Origin: Gramella sp. AN32
GTDB taxonomy: Bacteria; Bacteroidota; Bacteroidia; Flavobacteriales; Flavobacteriaceae
DNA length: 64,000 nucleotides
Reading direction: 5' to 3'
Assembly (NCBI RefSeq): GCF_023718305.1
Contig: NZ_QEYO01000012.1
Span: forward strand, 92,406-156,405
In this document: in pieces, positions 30,576 through 39,179 of the stretch
Numbering within the stretch: the stretch's first letter is position 1
How the letters are laid out: each line of letters starts with the position of its first letter
The notes under the pieces: generated by a model
The model's database searches: none
What the model saw: only the letters and a program-made list of their open reading frames with translations
What the model was told of the DNA's origin: nothing
Position numbers and translations under genes: made by a program

Positions 30576-30604
30576 AACCACCCCGTTTTTTGAAGGGGGT
30601 GGTT
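30576..30604 (-). terminator. Hairpin downstream of the T9SS-secreted PL8 gene
   Basis: A 9-base inverted repeat (AACCACCCC at 30576-30584 and its complement at 30596-30604) encloses an 11-base loop. It lies about 70 bases after the PL8 stop codon in the direction of transcription. No T-run follows directly on the minus strand, so it may be a factor-dependent terminator or an RNA-stabilising stem. Confidence 0.5.
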
Positions 30605-30671
30605 AAACCTGGATATTATAAGAACCATTAAATCTATTGCTTTAGAGTTCACTATGCCAGAACTTAATTTG

Positions 30672-33600
30672 TTACTTTTTGATGAACAATTTAGATCGGG
30701 TATTCCCTGCATCGTCTGTAACCTCAAGAATATAGACACCTTCATTTAGACTCTCAACTTGAATAACCAATTCCTTGGACTTTAAATTAAACTCTGAGAG
30801 TTTAACATTTCCAAAATAATCATAAATTACATAACTGGTAATTATATTTTCCAAATGGGCTGTAAAAACTGAAGTTGTAGGATTGGGGGATATTATTAAT
30901 CCAATACCTTGTTTACTCAATTTGTCGTCTTCTTCTGAAAAATCTACTATTATTTCAACAGTATCAAATTTTTCACTTCCTTCATCGGTCAAGGTTATAA
31001 CGGTGTTGCCCGCAGATTTACCTGTAACCTTTCCTTCCTGATCTACTGTTGCCACTGCCTCATTATTAGAGCTCCAAACCAGGGAAACTTCAGTGGCATT
31101 ATTAGGTGTTACAAAACCTCTAAAACCATAGGTTTCACCAACCTCTAAATACTGAGTAGCAGAAGGAGTAATATGGACTTTTTTAGCTTCCTTGGTTTTT
31201 ATCAAATCAACTTCTACCGGCATAGCCTGCTTCACCGTAAACTGGAATGTGGTGGTGCTGTCTGTAGAGTTCACTTTCGTCACCTGTGAATTCGATTTTG
31301 AAAGGGACCATTCATCGCGCAAAGTTAATTGAATATTCGTTGTTTGAGCCGGTTGATCGGACCGGGATTCAAATCCCAGGTCGGGATTTGTCATTGACAG
31401 TAAAATATGTTTATTGTCAATTTCTTCATACATGACCAAACAAGGCGTATCGTTGGCTCTTATTGCTCCATAGTCCAGTTCTGACGATGCACCAAACAAA
31501 GCATATCCCCACATATTCTTCTCATTATGCTTTACCACGTGCCTTTCCGAAGATTTCTCCAAAACGGTATAAGGTTTTTCGGCAGCAATTGCTTGCATTT
31601 CGTTCGCTGTCGCATTGGGCTTTATAACGTATTCATATCCGGTATCGGTAGGATTGGTACCATGGTCAATGTACCCAAGAGTATAGGTGCCTATTTCATT
31701 GTCATGATAAGCATTTGGATCGGTCTCATTTTCGTTAGGTGTTTGTTGATCGCCCTTCCATATTTTTAGGTCCCCGCTGCCCGATACCACATAAAAACCG
31801 GTATTGTAGTCACTAATTACCCAGTTATCCTGTGTGCCCGGGAAACTGTTTTCCCCTGTTCCGTAAAAGTCCGAATTTACCGTTGCACCGCTCTGAACGT
31901 CTGCCAGGCGTTGGTATAATGTGGTCACAGTAGGGTTGCCGGTATCATTGTTGGCAATACCAGATCCCAGACTAACGATCAGGTCATCAAAGGCAAAGTT
32001 TGATTTTTTGAAGGAAAAGCTGGCATTATGGGTATTTGGACCAAAAGTGGTGCCAAATCCTTGGTTTTCTTTTTCCTGAAAATCCATCGCAAATAGACCG
32101 TAGGTGCCAAAATTTTCCTTAAGAGCCCCTATAGTTTTCCCTTTGTTCTTGAATGCCAGGACTCCTACGAATCGTTTTTGTTGCAATTCGTCTATCCGTG
32201 AACGCTCGCCGTGGAGTTCCTCCCAGGGCAGTACTATGGTTGTGGCCCCTGGATTGTAGTTCCAGTTCCAGGTTTCTGCATCAAAACCATTTTCGCCCAG
32301 TTCCGTACCTCCAGGATACATGATTTCCAATGCACCATAACTTTGATAGCGCCCATAGCGGTTATTGGCGGGATAAAGTTCAGCACCCCACATATTGTTG
32401 CTAAAACCGTTCATAACTGCAACCCAGTTGTCTTTTCTATAAACCCCCGCGTGAGCGTGGTTAAACTGAATAAATCCTTCTTCAAAGGGAGTGACCGTAG
32501 TATAATTGAATTCGAGATTATTTCCCCAAACCCGGTTGTAATATCCTGCCAAAAGTGGATCGGCGGTAGGGAGGCCCAATATTTTTCCCCCGCTAATTGC
32601 CAATTTTGAAACTTCATTTTTTCCGGTGCTTACTTTTCTTAGAAAAGGTTTTCTGCCGGCCATGGACAATGCCCTGGTCTGCGCATCGTTTGAAAACATT
32701 TTCTGCGCATAAATAGCATCTCTTATTATGTAATAATACTCTTGATCTATCTGGAACTCTGTATCGTCAAATGCCTCAATAATATTAATCGCTGATCTAA
32801 AAGCATACATATAACTGTCATAGGCCGTCCAATGGTGAAATCCTGTTCCATCGGGTTTTACCCCATCACCAGTACCATGGGAATAGGTGAAGAAGCGTTC
32901 TAAATAACGTTTTCCGGCTTTCATATAACGTACTTTTTCTTCCTCGTTATCGGGATATCTAAAGCTTCCGTATAAGACCATTTGTTCACTCATATTGTAC
33001 ATCCAATCGGTATTATATTCTTCTCCTTCTGAATAATCACCCCAAAAATTTTCAAAATTCCTCGTGTGGGCATCGAGAACATATCCAAACTGATCTTTTA
33101 ACTCATCTGAAAGATAATCTTTCAAATACATGGTAGGTCGGGAAAAATTCACGAAATCATAAGCGTTTCCATCCAATAAAATAGTCCCTCTACAAAATTG
33201 TTGCGATACCAGGGCGACCACATTGGATGCCTTTTCGGCTATAGCATTATCGGTAGGATCTACAAATTTGAGATGTTTGGCAAAGGCAGAAATAATACTT
33301 CCGGAAGCGCCAAAGTTGGTATCTTTTCCGTTCACCTCGTTGCCATTTTTGCTAATGTTTAGATTATCATAGTCTTCCAGTGCCTGGTCAAACTGATTTT
33401 GAAAATTGTTGTTGGGAGCAGTACCCAGATAAGTATCTGAAAGCGTATTGTAAACCTTTTCGGCTTCCACGACCTGTTGTGCCGTAACTGGCGACAACGG
33501 AATATCCGGTTCAACATCAACACCTTGGGCACAGGCGGAGTCTAATGGTGCCGGAGCGATTTTCATGTTCAGCGTAGCCCCGTTGATAGTGGCCCAGTCA

Positions 33601-35117
33601 ATGCTGAAACTACGCACGGGGTTGCCATCATCCGATCTTAAATATCGTAGTTGCAGTTCGTCCCCGTCATCGGAAGCTTGTGTTACATATGATAACGACA
33701 TCGGTGCAGTTCCGTTTGCCGGAACCACTGTCCTTCCCGTGGAGGCCAGGACTACATCGTCGGTGCTGTTGTAAAGCTGCATGTCGGTTGCTACGTAGGA
33801 ATTTCTGGTATTGAAAAGAACTGATTCTATCTGTAAGGGTTCATCTGCCACCATCGGGCAGTCAAAGGTATAGAACGCCCCTTGTTCCTCATTTGTGCCA
33901 GACGACAATGAAACCACGGCCAAGGCACCATCATTCGCACCATCGCCATTATCGCCATCATCGGTCACTTCATTGATGGTTACATCTCCTATCCTTTCCC
34001 AACCTTCTTCATTACCTGTATTATCAAAGCAGGAAGAGTTTTCAGGTGTTGTTATAGTGATATCATCCACATGGAAATTACGGCTGGCATTTGAGGTACC
34101 ATCAGAGGTGGCTTTGAACGCAATCCTTACATCTGCATCCCTATAAGGATCAAGGTTTATAGCTCCGGAAGAATATCTTTGATAATCAGCTGTTTCAGGT
34201 TTAGTGTAGTCCAGTTGTGTCCATTTGGTAGTGGATACGTCGCCTGTATAGGAAGTTGTTATCCACAAGCTCATTTCATTGGAATTTGAGGTACCATATC
34301 TGTATGCAGATAGGAATGATAATTCTACATTCTCCGTCGTTTGCAAATTGAGCGCCGGGGAAACCAGCCAGTTTTCGGTTTCACTGCCGTAATCTTTATT
34401 ACTTCTAATCCTCGCATAGCTGCCCAGGGCATCACTTCTATATTCCCAAACGCTTGTTCCGCCGCTTACCTGGATGGAAGTCCAGTCCGCCAGACTGCCT
34501 CCTTCAAAATCTTGTGAATAGGGAAGACTGGTTTGCTCATTTGCTTGTTCGCTAATTTGAATATTGTCAATCCGCCAATTTCTGGTGGCGTTAGACGTGC
34601 CATCTGCAGCGGCTTTAAAGGCTATTGTAACCTGTTGGTTTTTGTAAGCGTTCAAAACCAAAACGATGGATGTACTGGGATCATCCCAGGAGGACGAGGC
34701 AGGAGGCACGTCAAAAGGCAATTCTGTCCAGGTTGCTAAGGAAATATCCCCATTATAATCTGTAGAGATCAATACCTGTAATTGGTTTGAATTTGCGGTG
34801 CCATACCTGTGCTGAAGGTCGAAGGTCATTTGAACAGCATTGGTAGCTGTCAGATCAACTTTTGGAGAAATTAGCCAGTCCTCATTAATTTCTTTTTGCC
34901 CCTTGAATTCGGCATACCCATTGCCATTGTAAATTTGCTGGGACCACACACTGTTGCCAGAAACACTTACCGGAGTCCAATCATCAAGCCCGGTTTCAAA
35001 ATCCTGTTGATATGGTAAGTTGTTGGTGCTTGTGCTACTGGGCTCAATGCCAATTACGGTTTTGCCATACGTATGGCCTACCGTGATCAGTAATAGTAAT
35101 AGGAAATAGTTTTTCAT
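30672..35117 (-). CDS. Secreted PL8 polysaccharide lyase with T9SS sorting domain (chondroitin/hyaluronan lyase type)
   Basis: This 1481-residue secreted lyase has a signal peptide (1-18). Two tandem related modules follow (about 36-190 and 197-356), each ending in a near-identical DGTSNA(T/S)RN stretch and resembling the choice-of-anchor-J/DUF5017 fold. A beta-sandwich spans about 360-520. The PL8 alpha/alpha-toroid (about 540-860) and beta-sandwich (about 870-1300) come next, then a BIG2 domain (about 1313-1393) and a type A T9SS C-terminal sorting domain (about 1405-1481, starting ISPNPTTSVF). The PL8 catalytic set aligns with chondroitinase ABC: His762 and Tyr769 in FHHWTAYDSY, Arg822 in AGRKP and Glu913 in GAELYPANNRYGRY. 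It should act outside the cell on chondroitin/dermatan sulfate or hyaluronan. It is in line with the sulfatase and heparinase-type genes upstream. Confidence 0.88.
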   Translation of the reverse strand: MKNYFLLLLLITVGHTYGKTVIGIEPSSTSTNNLPYQQDFETGLDDWTPVSVSGNSVWSQQIYNGNGYAEFKGQKEINEDWLISPKVDLTATNAVQMTFDLQHRYGTANSNQLQVLISTDYNGDISLATWTELPFDVPPASSSWDDPSTSIVLVLNAYKNQQVTIAFKAAADGTSNATRNWRIDNIQISEQANEQTSLPYSQDFEGGSLADWTSIQVSGGTSVWEYRSDALGSYARIRSNKDYGSETENWLVSPALNLQTTENVELSFLSAYRYGTSNSNEMSLWITTSYTGDVSTTKWTQLDYTKPETADYQRYSSGAINLDPYRDADVRIAFKATSDGTSNASRNFHVDDITITTPENSSCFDNTGNEEGWERIGDVTINEVTDDGDNGDGANDGALAVVSLSSGTNEEQGAFYTFDCPMVADEPLQIESVLFNTRNSYVATDMQLYNSTDDVVLASTGRTVVPANGTAPMSLSYVTQASDDGDELQLRYLRSDDGNPVRSFSIDWATINGATLNMKIAPAPLDSACAQGVDVEPDIPLSPVTAQQVVEAEKVYNTLSDTYLGTAPNNNFQNQFDQALEDYDNLNISKNGNEVNGKDTNFGASGSIISAFAKHLKFVDPTDNAIAEKASNVVALVSQQFCRGTILLDGNAYDFVNFSRPTMYLKDYLSDELKDQFGYVLDAHTRNFENFWGDYSEGEEYNTDWMYNMSEQMVLYGSFRYPDNEEEKVRYMKAGKRYLERFFTYSHGTGDGVKPDGTGFHHWTAYDSYMYAFRSAINIIEAFDDTEFQIDQEYYYIIRDAIYAQKMFSNDAQTRALSMAGRKPFLRKVSTGKNEVSKLAISGGKILGLPTADPLLAGYYNRVWGNNLEFNYTTVTPFEEGFIQFNHAHAGVYRKDNWVAVMNGFSNNMWGAELYPANNRYGRYQSYGALEIMYPGGTELGENGFDAETWNWNYNPGATTIVLPWEELHGERSRIDELQQKRFVGVLAFKNKGKTIGALKENFGTYGLFAMDFQEKENQGFGTTFGPNTHNASFSFKKSNFAFDDLIVSLGSGIANNDTGNPTVTTLYQRLADVQSGATVNSDFYGTGENSFPGTQDNWVISDYNTGFYVVSGSGDLKIWKGDQQTPNENETDPNAYHDNEIGTYTLGYIDHGTNPTDTGYEYVIKPNATANEMQAIAAEKPYTVLEKSSERHVVKHNEKNMWGYALFGASSELDYGAIRANDTPCLVMYEEIDNKHILLSMTNPDLGFESRSDQPAQTTNIQLTLRDEWSLSKSNSQVTKVNSTDSTTTFQFTVKQAMPVEVDLIKTKEAKKVHITPSATQYLEVGETYGFRGFVTPNNATEVSLVWSSNNEAVATVDQEGKVTGKSAGNTVITLTDEGSEKFDTVEIIVDFSEEDDKLSKQGIGLIISPNPTTSVFTAHLENIITSYVIYDYFGNVKLSEFNLKSKELVIQVESLNEGVYILEVTDDAGNTRSKLFIKK

Positions 35118-35193
35118 AATATTTGGTTTTTATTTTCCGCCAATTATAGACGGCGGCTCGGGTCTTTTTTTGATTTTTGATTATTAGAAGGAA

Positions 35194-36639
35194 TCATTCA
35201 TTTTTAACAGGTAAACGACTATTGGTTTTTATTATATTTTCTTTCAATTCTTGTTTTAGGGTCTCCACTTTATCAGGATATTGGTGAGAGAGTTCTTCGT
35301 CTTCGCCTATATCGTCCTTCACATTGTACAATTCATAGCTATCGTTTTCGTAGAAATGAATTAGTTTCCAATCCCCTTCGAGTATTGCGCTACCGGGGGT
35401 CCATCCGCTGCCATGATAATGGGGATAATGAAAGAATAAAGCTTTTTGGTCCGGTTCTTTCCCTTTTTCTATCAGGTCATACAAACTGGTACCATCCTTA
35501 TGCTGTTCGGGTATCTTCGGGATATGTAAATAATCCAGGATAGTAGGGTAGAGGTCCATACTGATAACAGGTGTCTCCAACATCTGTCGCTGTGGGTTTT
35601 CTTTAGGGGGTTTTATGATAAGGGGTACCCGTATTCCGCCTTCATAAGCCCATCCTTTCCCGGCTCTTAAAGGTTTAACTGCAGTAGGAGCAGTGCCCCA
35701 ATCCTGTTCCAGCGTTGTAAGGCCTCCATTGTCCGAGGTAAATATAATGAGGGTGTTTTCTGTAAGATGGAGGGAGTCAAGTTTATTCAGCAATCTTCCC
35801 ACATTCTTATCTAAAGCATATACCATTGAGGCATACGCAGCATTAACCTGGTTTTGTACTGTATATCCAAGTCCTTCTTTTTGCATTTGAGGTTCACTTT
35901 CCCCTAATCTTTCTTTCTTTTTTTGAAACTTTTCAATATATTCTTTGTTTGCCTGAATGGGGGTATGTACAGTATAGAAGGATAAATGAACATAAAACGG
36001 TTCATTTTTATTCCTTTCCATAAAATTAATAGCCTCACTGGTGAGCCTGTCGGTAAGGTATTCCCCTTCGGGCCCATCCTCCAGCTTTTCATTTTGATAT
36101 GGGGAATAATATCCCCCTGGCGGCTGTCCGTAATGAGAGCCGCCCAGGTTGATATCGAAGCCTTGATCTGTGGGTAAATAGGCATTACCTCCCAAGTGCC
36201 ATTTGCCCGAAAAAAAGGTTTTATAGCCATTGTCTTTTAATGTTTCGGCTATGGTTATTTCTTCTATTGGCAAATGGTTGAGGTCATCTGGCCCTAAGAG
36301 TTTTTCGTTTTTTGGGTCGTCCCCGGGGATCCAATCTGTTATTCCTACGCGGGAGGGGTACTTCCCTGTAAGGATTGCCGCCCTGGTGGGGGAACAAACA
36401 GGGTTTGGGGTATAAGCACTGGTGAACCTGGTTCCCATTTGGGCAAGCCGGTCAATATTAGGCGTTTCATAAAAGTTACTACCATATATTGATAAATCTT
36501 TCCAGCCAAGATCATCAACCAGAAGAAAAACGACATTTGGTTTTATATTCTGGTTCTTTTTCGTTACAGCGGATTTATTTTGTCCGTTTAAAGAAACAAA
36601 GAAGAATGAAACCACTAAAAAAAGATATATTTTACTCAT
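35194..36639 (-). CDS. Family S1 sulfatase (arylsulfatase A-like)
   Basis: This 481-residue exported sulfatase has a signal peptide ending near SLNGQ. It has the metal site LVDDLGWKD (Asp42-Asp43) and formylglycine Cys82 in CSPTR followed by AAILTG; threonine at the fourth motif position is common in one arylsulfatase group. SGKWHLGG and FTSDNGG sites complete the set. The length is that of a single-domain S1 enzyme. It lies 69 bases after the heparinase II/III-type gene and 76 bases before the PL8 gene, in the same leftward unit, so it probably works on sulfated lyase products. The exact sulfate position cannot be read by eye; related enzymes include those acting on 6-O- and 4-O-sulfated GalNAc or galactose. 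Confidence 0.92.
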   Translation of the reverse strand: MSKIYLFLVVSFFFVSLNGQNKSAVTKKNQNIKPNVVFLLVDDLGWKDLSIYGSNFYETPNIDRLAQMGTRFTSAYTPNPVCSPTRAAILTGKYPSRVGITDWIPGDDPKNEKLLGPDDLNHLPIEEITIAETLKDNGYKTFFSGKWHLGGNAYLPTDQGFDINLGGSHYGQPPGGYYSPYQNEKLEDGPEGEYLTDRLTSEAINFMERNKNEPFYVHLSFYTVHTPIQANKEYIEKFQKKKERLGESEPQMQKEGLGYTVQNQVNAAYASMVYALDKNVGRLLNKLDSLHLTENTLIIFTSDNGGLTTLEQDWGTAPTAVKPLRAGKGWAYEGGIRVPLIIKPPKENPQRQMLETPVISMDLYPTILDYLHIPKIPEQHKDGTSLYDLIEKGKEPDQKALFFHYPHYHGSGWTPGSAILEGDWKLIHFYENDSYELYNVKDDIGEDEELSHQYPDKVETLKQELKENIIKTNSRLPVKNE

Positions 36640-36708
36640 TTTTTTCGAGATATTTTTTCAGGTCTCACATTATCCTGAGATGCCGTTTTTTTTCTTTAGA
36701 GTCTTATT

Positions 36709-38865
36709 TTAAGGCTTTAGGACTATGACTTTTCTAGTATTATCATTAATTTCAACCAGCACCACTTTTCCCAGTAATGCTTCTCCTTCCACATAGAAGA
36801 AATGTGTAAGCTCATCAGATGCATCATGTGCCACCAATAGGGTGTATTCCTTATCTGGAAAACTCAATTTTAAGGCTTCCGCTTCTTCATCCAGGAGCAA
36901 TTTGTCCTGCCTGTTATAGACCGGGATTTTTTTAAAGCTTACTATGGAACGTTCAGGGAAATACAGTAGGGAAATAAAAGAGCCGAAACCTTCTTTTTCA
37001 ATGGAAAATTCGGCTTTTAGGCTTTCTTTTTTTAGATTATATTCCGAAGAAAACCATGCATCCTGTAAGCTGATGTTTACCGGTTTCAAAGATTGTATTA
37101 CAAGGTTTTTTTCTTCGTAAGAGGTAGTGACCGAGTTGTTACCAACTATCACTTTTTTGTTCGGAAAATTAAAGAACTGAGAATAGGTATGATTTTTACC
37201 TGCTTCAAAACTATCCACAAGCAGCCAAACATCCGGTTTCAGGTATAGCATTCTTCTTTGAATTATCACCGGATCTTCCAACCGCATATATGCGGTATTA
37301 ATCGCTTCGGCATAATCAAAATCTTTTTCTGTTCTTGTGAAAACACCCTCTTCTTTAGCATCAAAAACATTGCTCCAGGCAGTAGCATACATACTGTTTG
37401 GTTTTCCGTCCACAGCCAGGGTGTTATGAGAGCGACTATCTTTAAAATATTGTCGCCATTTATTATCGAGATAAGTGAACCTTCCCGGATCTATAAGATA
37501 GTCCCTTCCGAAGGCAAAGAGGGAAAAATGCAGTAAGTCATCGTGAGCGTGGCCTCCTCCCAACCTTTTAAGGTGTAAACTGCTATAAAAAGCATCTTCT
37601 TCCCAGGATGACCTGGAATATAGATCCCCTGAATTTTCGTGAAAAACCGAAAGGAAATCTGGTACCTGACCCTCTAAATTTTTAGAGGCTGTTTTTATTT
37701 GTTTATCGAAAAGGAATTCATTTTCATAATCTGCTTCGGGAAAAGCACGGCTTTTTATAGTGGGATTCATAAATACTATGCCGGCGGTGGTAAGCAGGTC
37801 TCGTAAATCGGTGTCGTCGCTATCGCCCAGAAGCGGTTGGTGATAATTAGGTTTTTGCCATGCTATATTGGCAAAAGCCATAGCCCTTGTTTTTTTAGTT
37901 ATAATTTTAGGTAATTCAATAGCTTTGCGCTGTGAAAGCAGCACTACATTTAAAAAACTGTGAAAGACCTCGTTGTGGTACATTGGGGATTGCTCCCATT
38001 GAGTGCCATCTTCTAATATTTGGTATTTGGCCGTGCGCGCAAGGTTTTTTATGGCGTTTTTCCTCCAGGTTTCAGCTTGCTTAAATTCGGGTATAAAAAG
38101 AGCAATTTGAAATAAACCCTGAAACTCCAGAACTCCCCAGTTACTGGTTTGGGAAAATTTACTAAAATCTTCATTGAGATATTCGGCATGTTGAGCCAAA
38201 GAGTTTAAAAACATTTGAAGAAATTCTGGCGTAATATGTTTTGATCCTTTAAAATATTCGTAACTTTTTATCCAATTCTCGGTCCTAATCCCGGCTTCAA
38301 TGCGGCGCCAGGAGCTTTGTTTGGTTTTTTCGGAAATGGGGTTGTTGGTTATCCAATGCGTTACTTGTTTAATAAAAGTTTTGGCATATTTTTCTTTACC
38401 GGTAAGTAGATAAGCTTTCCCTAAATCCTGCCAATAACGATGCCTATTGAGCATAAAGGTCCATTCGGGGTCTCCAAAGGGATTGGCTTCCCAATCTATT
38501 TCCTTTTTAAACTGAAAGGGAATATTGGTCTTCTCCATATCCCAGGGATAACGGAACAGGAAATACCGATTGCTTATTTCGTCTGCGGTTGCAAGAGAGC
38601 GTTCCGCATCCTGTAGGAATTCCTTTTTTAGTTTTTGTGTGTCTTCTGCGGAAACTTTAATGTATAGATTTTCTTTTTGCTGAAAGTAATTCAGAAAAGC
38701 TGTTTTTGCCGATTTCTGATCTTTTTCATCAAGTGCTCTCTGTACTTTTTCTAGACCGGGATAGTTTGAGTGAATGTTTCTAAGAATTGAAGTTTCTTCC
38801 TGCCCTACTATGTAATAGGGAAATGAATACATTACGACTAAACAAAAAAACAAGGTAATCTTCAT
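36709..38865 (-). CDS. Heparinase II/III-type polysaccharide lyase (PL12-like, PL33 alternative)
   Basis: This 718-residue exported lyase has a signal peptide ending near YIVGQ. The N-terminal alpha/alpha-toroid (about 30-380) and the C-terminal beta-sandwich Hepar_II_III domain (about 400-700) are both recognisable. Catalytic candidates are Asn242 in SNWGVLEFQG, Tyr296 and His297 in SPMYHNEV, and His439/His441 in GGGHAHDDLLHF. The Asn-to-Tyr distance is 54 residues, the same as in heparinase III numbering as I recall it. PL12 enzymes cut heparan sulfate; PL33 enzymes of the same fold cut hyaluronan, chondroitin or gellan. It is the first gene of a leftward unit with a sulfatase and the T9SS PL8 lyase, which argues for a glycosaminoglycan. 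The subfamily is not settled. Confidence 0.82.
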   Translation of the reverse strand: MKITLFFCLVVMYSFPYYIVGQEETSILRNIHSNYPGLEKVQRALDEKDQKSAKTAFLNYFQQKENLYIKVSAEDTQKLKKEFLQDAERSLATADEISNRYFLFRYPWDMEKTNIPFQFKKEIDWEANPFGDPEWTFMLNRHRYWQDLGKAYLLTGKEKYAKTFIKQVTHWITNNPISEKTKQSSWRRIEAGIRTENWIKSYEYFKGSKHITPEFLQMFLNSLAQHAEYLNEDFSKFSQTSNWGVLEFQGLFQIALFIPEFKQAETWRKNAIKNLARTAKYQILEDGTQWEQSPMYHNEVFHSFLNVVLLSQRKAIELPKIITKKTRAMAFANIAWQKPNYHQPLLGDSDDTDLRDLLTTAGIVFMNPTIKSRAFPEADYENEFLFDKQIKTASKNLEGQVPDFLSVFHENSGDLYSRSSWEEDAFYSSLHLKRLGGGHAHDDLLHFSLFAFGRDYLIDPGRFTYLDNKWRQYFKDSRSHNTLAVDGKPNSMYATAWSNVFDAKEEGVFTRTEKDFDYAEAINTAYMRLEDPVIIQRRMLYLKPDVWLLVDSFEAGKNHTYSQFFNFPNKKVIVGNNSVTTSYEEKNLVIQSLKPVNISLQDAWFSSEYNLKKESLKAEFSIEKEGFGSFISLLYFPERSIVSFKKIPVYNRQDKLLLDEEAEALKLSFPDKEYTLLVAHDASDELTHFFYVEGEALLGKVVLVEINDNTRKVIVLKP

Positions 38866-39179
38866 GTTTATAAGCTAAGGTTATAATCATTGAATTTATT
38901 TGTGACCATTCTTCAGTCTCTATAGAAAGTTCATTTACTCCCGAAGCACTAGAATGATATATTTATTTTAAATTCAATAAAATAATTGTGTGTAGTCATC
39001 TGATTTATAAAGAACAACATATCATAAATCTAATTTTAATATGTTGTTCTCTTTTGATTGCTTTCAGAAAGGTTTCAATACACCATGGAAATATGAATTA
39101 TTTAAATATATTCCCTTAAATGTCTACTTTAGATTTGAATTCAATTTTAAATTAAAAAGAGGTAGGAGCGCGATCTAAA
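38866..39179. other. Intergenic region between SusD1 and the heparinase II/III-type gene
   Basis: This is 314 bases between two leftward genes. It contains a strong hairpin (39011-39050) that ends the SusC1-SusD1 unit, and presumably the promoter of the lyase unit. I found no exact TAnnTTTG element on the minus strand and no coding frame. Confidence 0.5.
39011..39050 (-). terminator. Hairpin terminator after SusC1-SusD1
   Basis: A perfect 12-base inverted repeat (AGAACAACATAT at 39011-39022 and its complement at 39039-39050) encloses a 16-base loop. It lies about 130 bases after the SusD1 stop in the reading direction. The flanking T-run is poor on the minus strand, so terminator versus RNA-protecting stem is open, but the stem itself is clear. 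Confidence 0.65.

Noticed and set aside
30533..30745. Leftward 70-codon open frame overlapping the end of the T9SS lyase gene
   Set aside because: It overlaps the conserved T9SS sorting domain in another frame and spans the hairpin at 30576-30604.
30672..35117. Suspected loss of the PL8 catalytic glutamate (Asn in the ANNRYGRY stretch)
   Set aside because: On realignment to the chondroitinase ABC pattern the glutamate is in the preceding GAELY (Glu913), matching WASEIY in the second PL8, so the catalytic set is intact.
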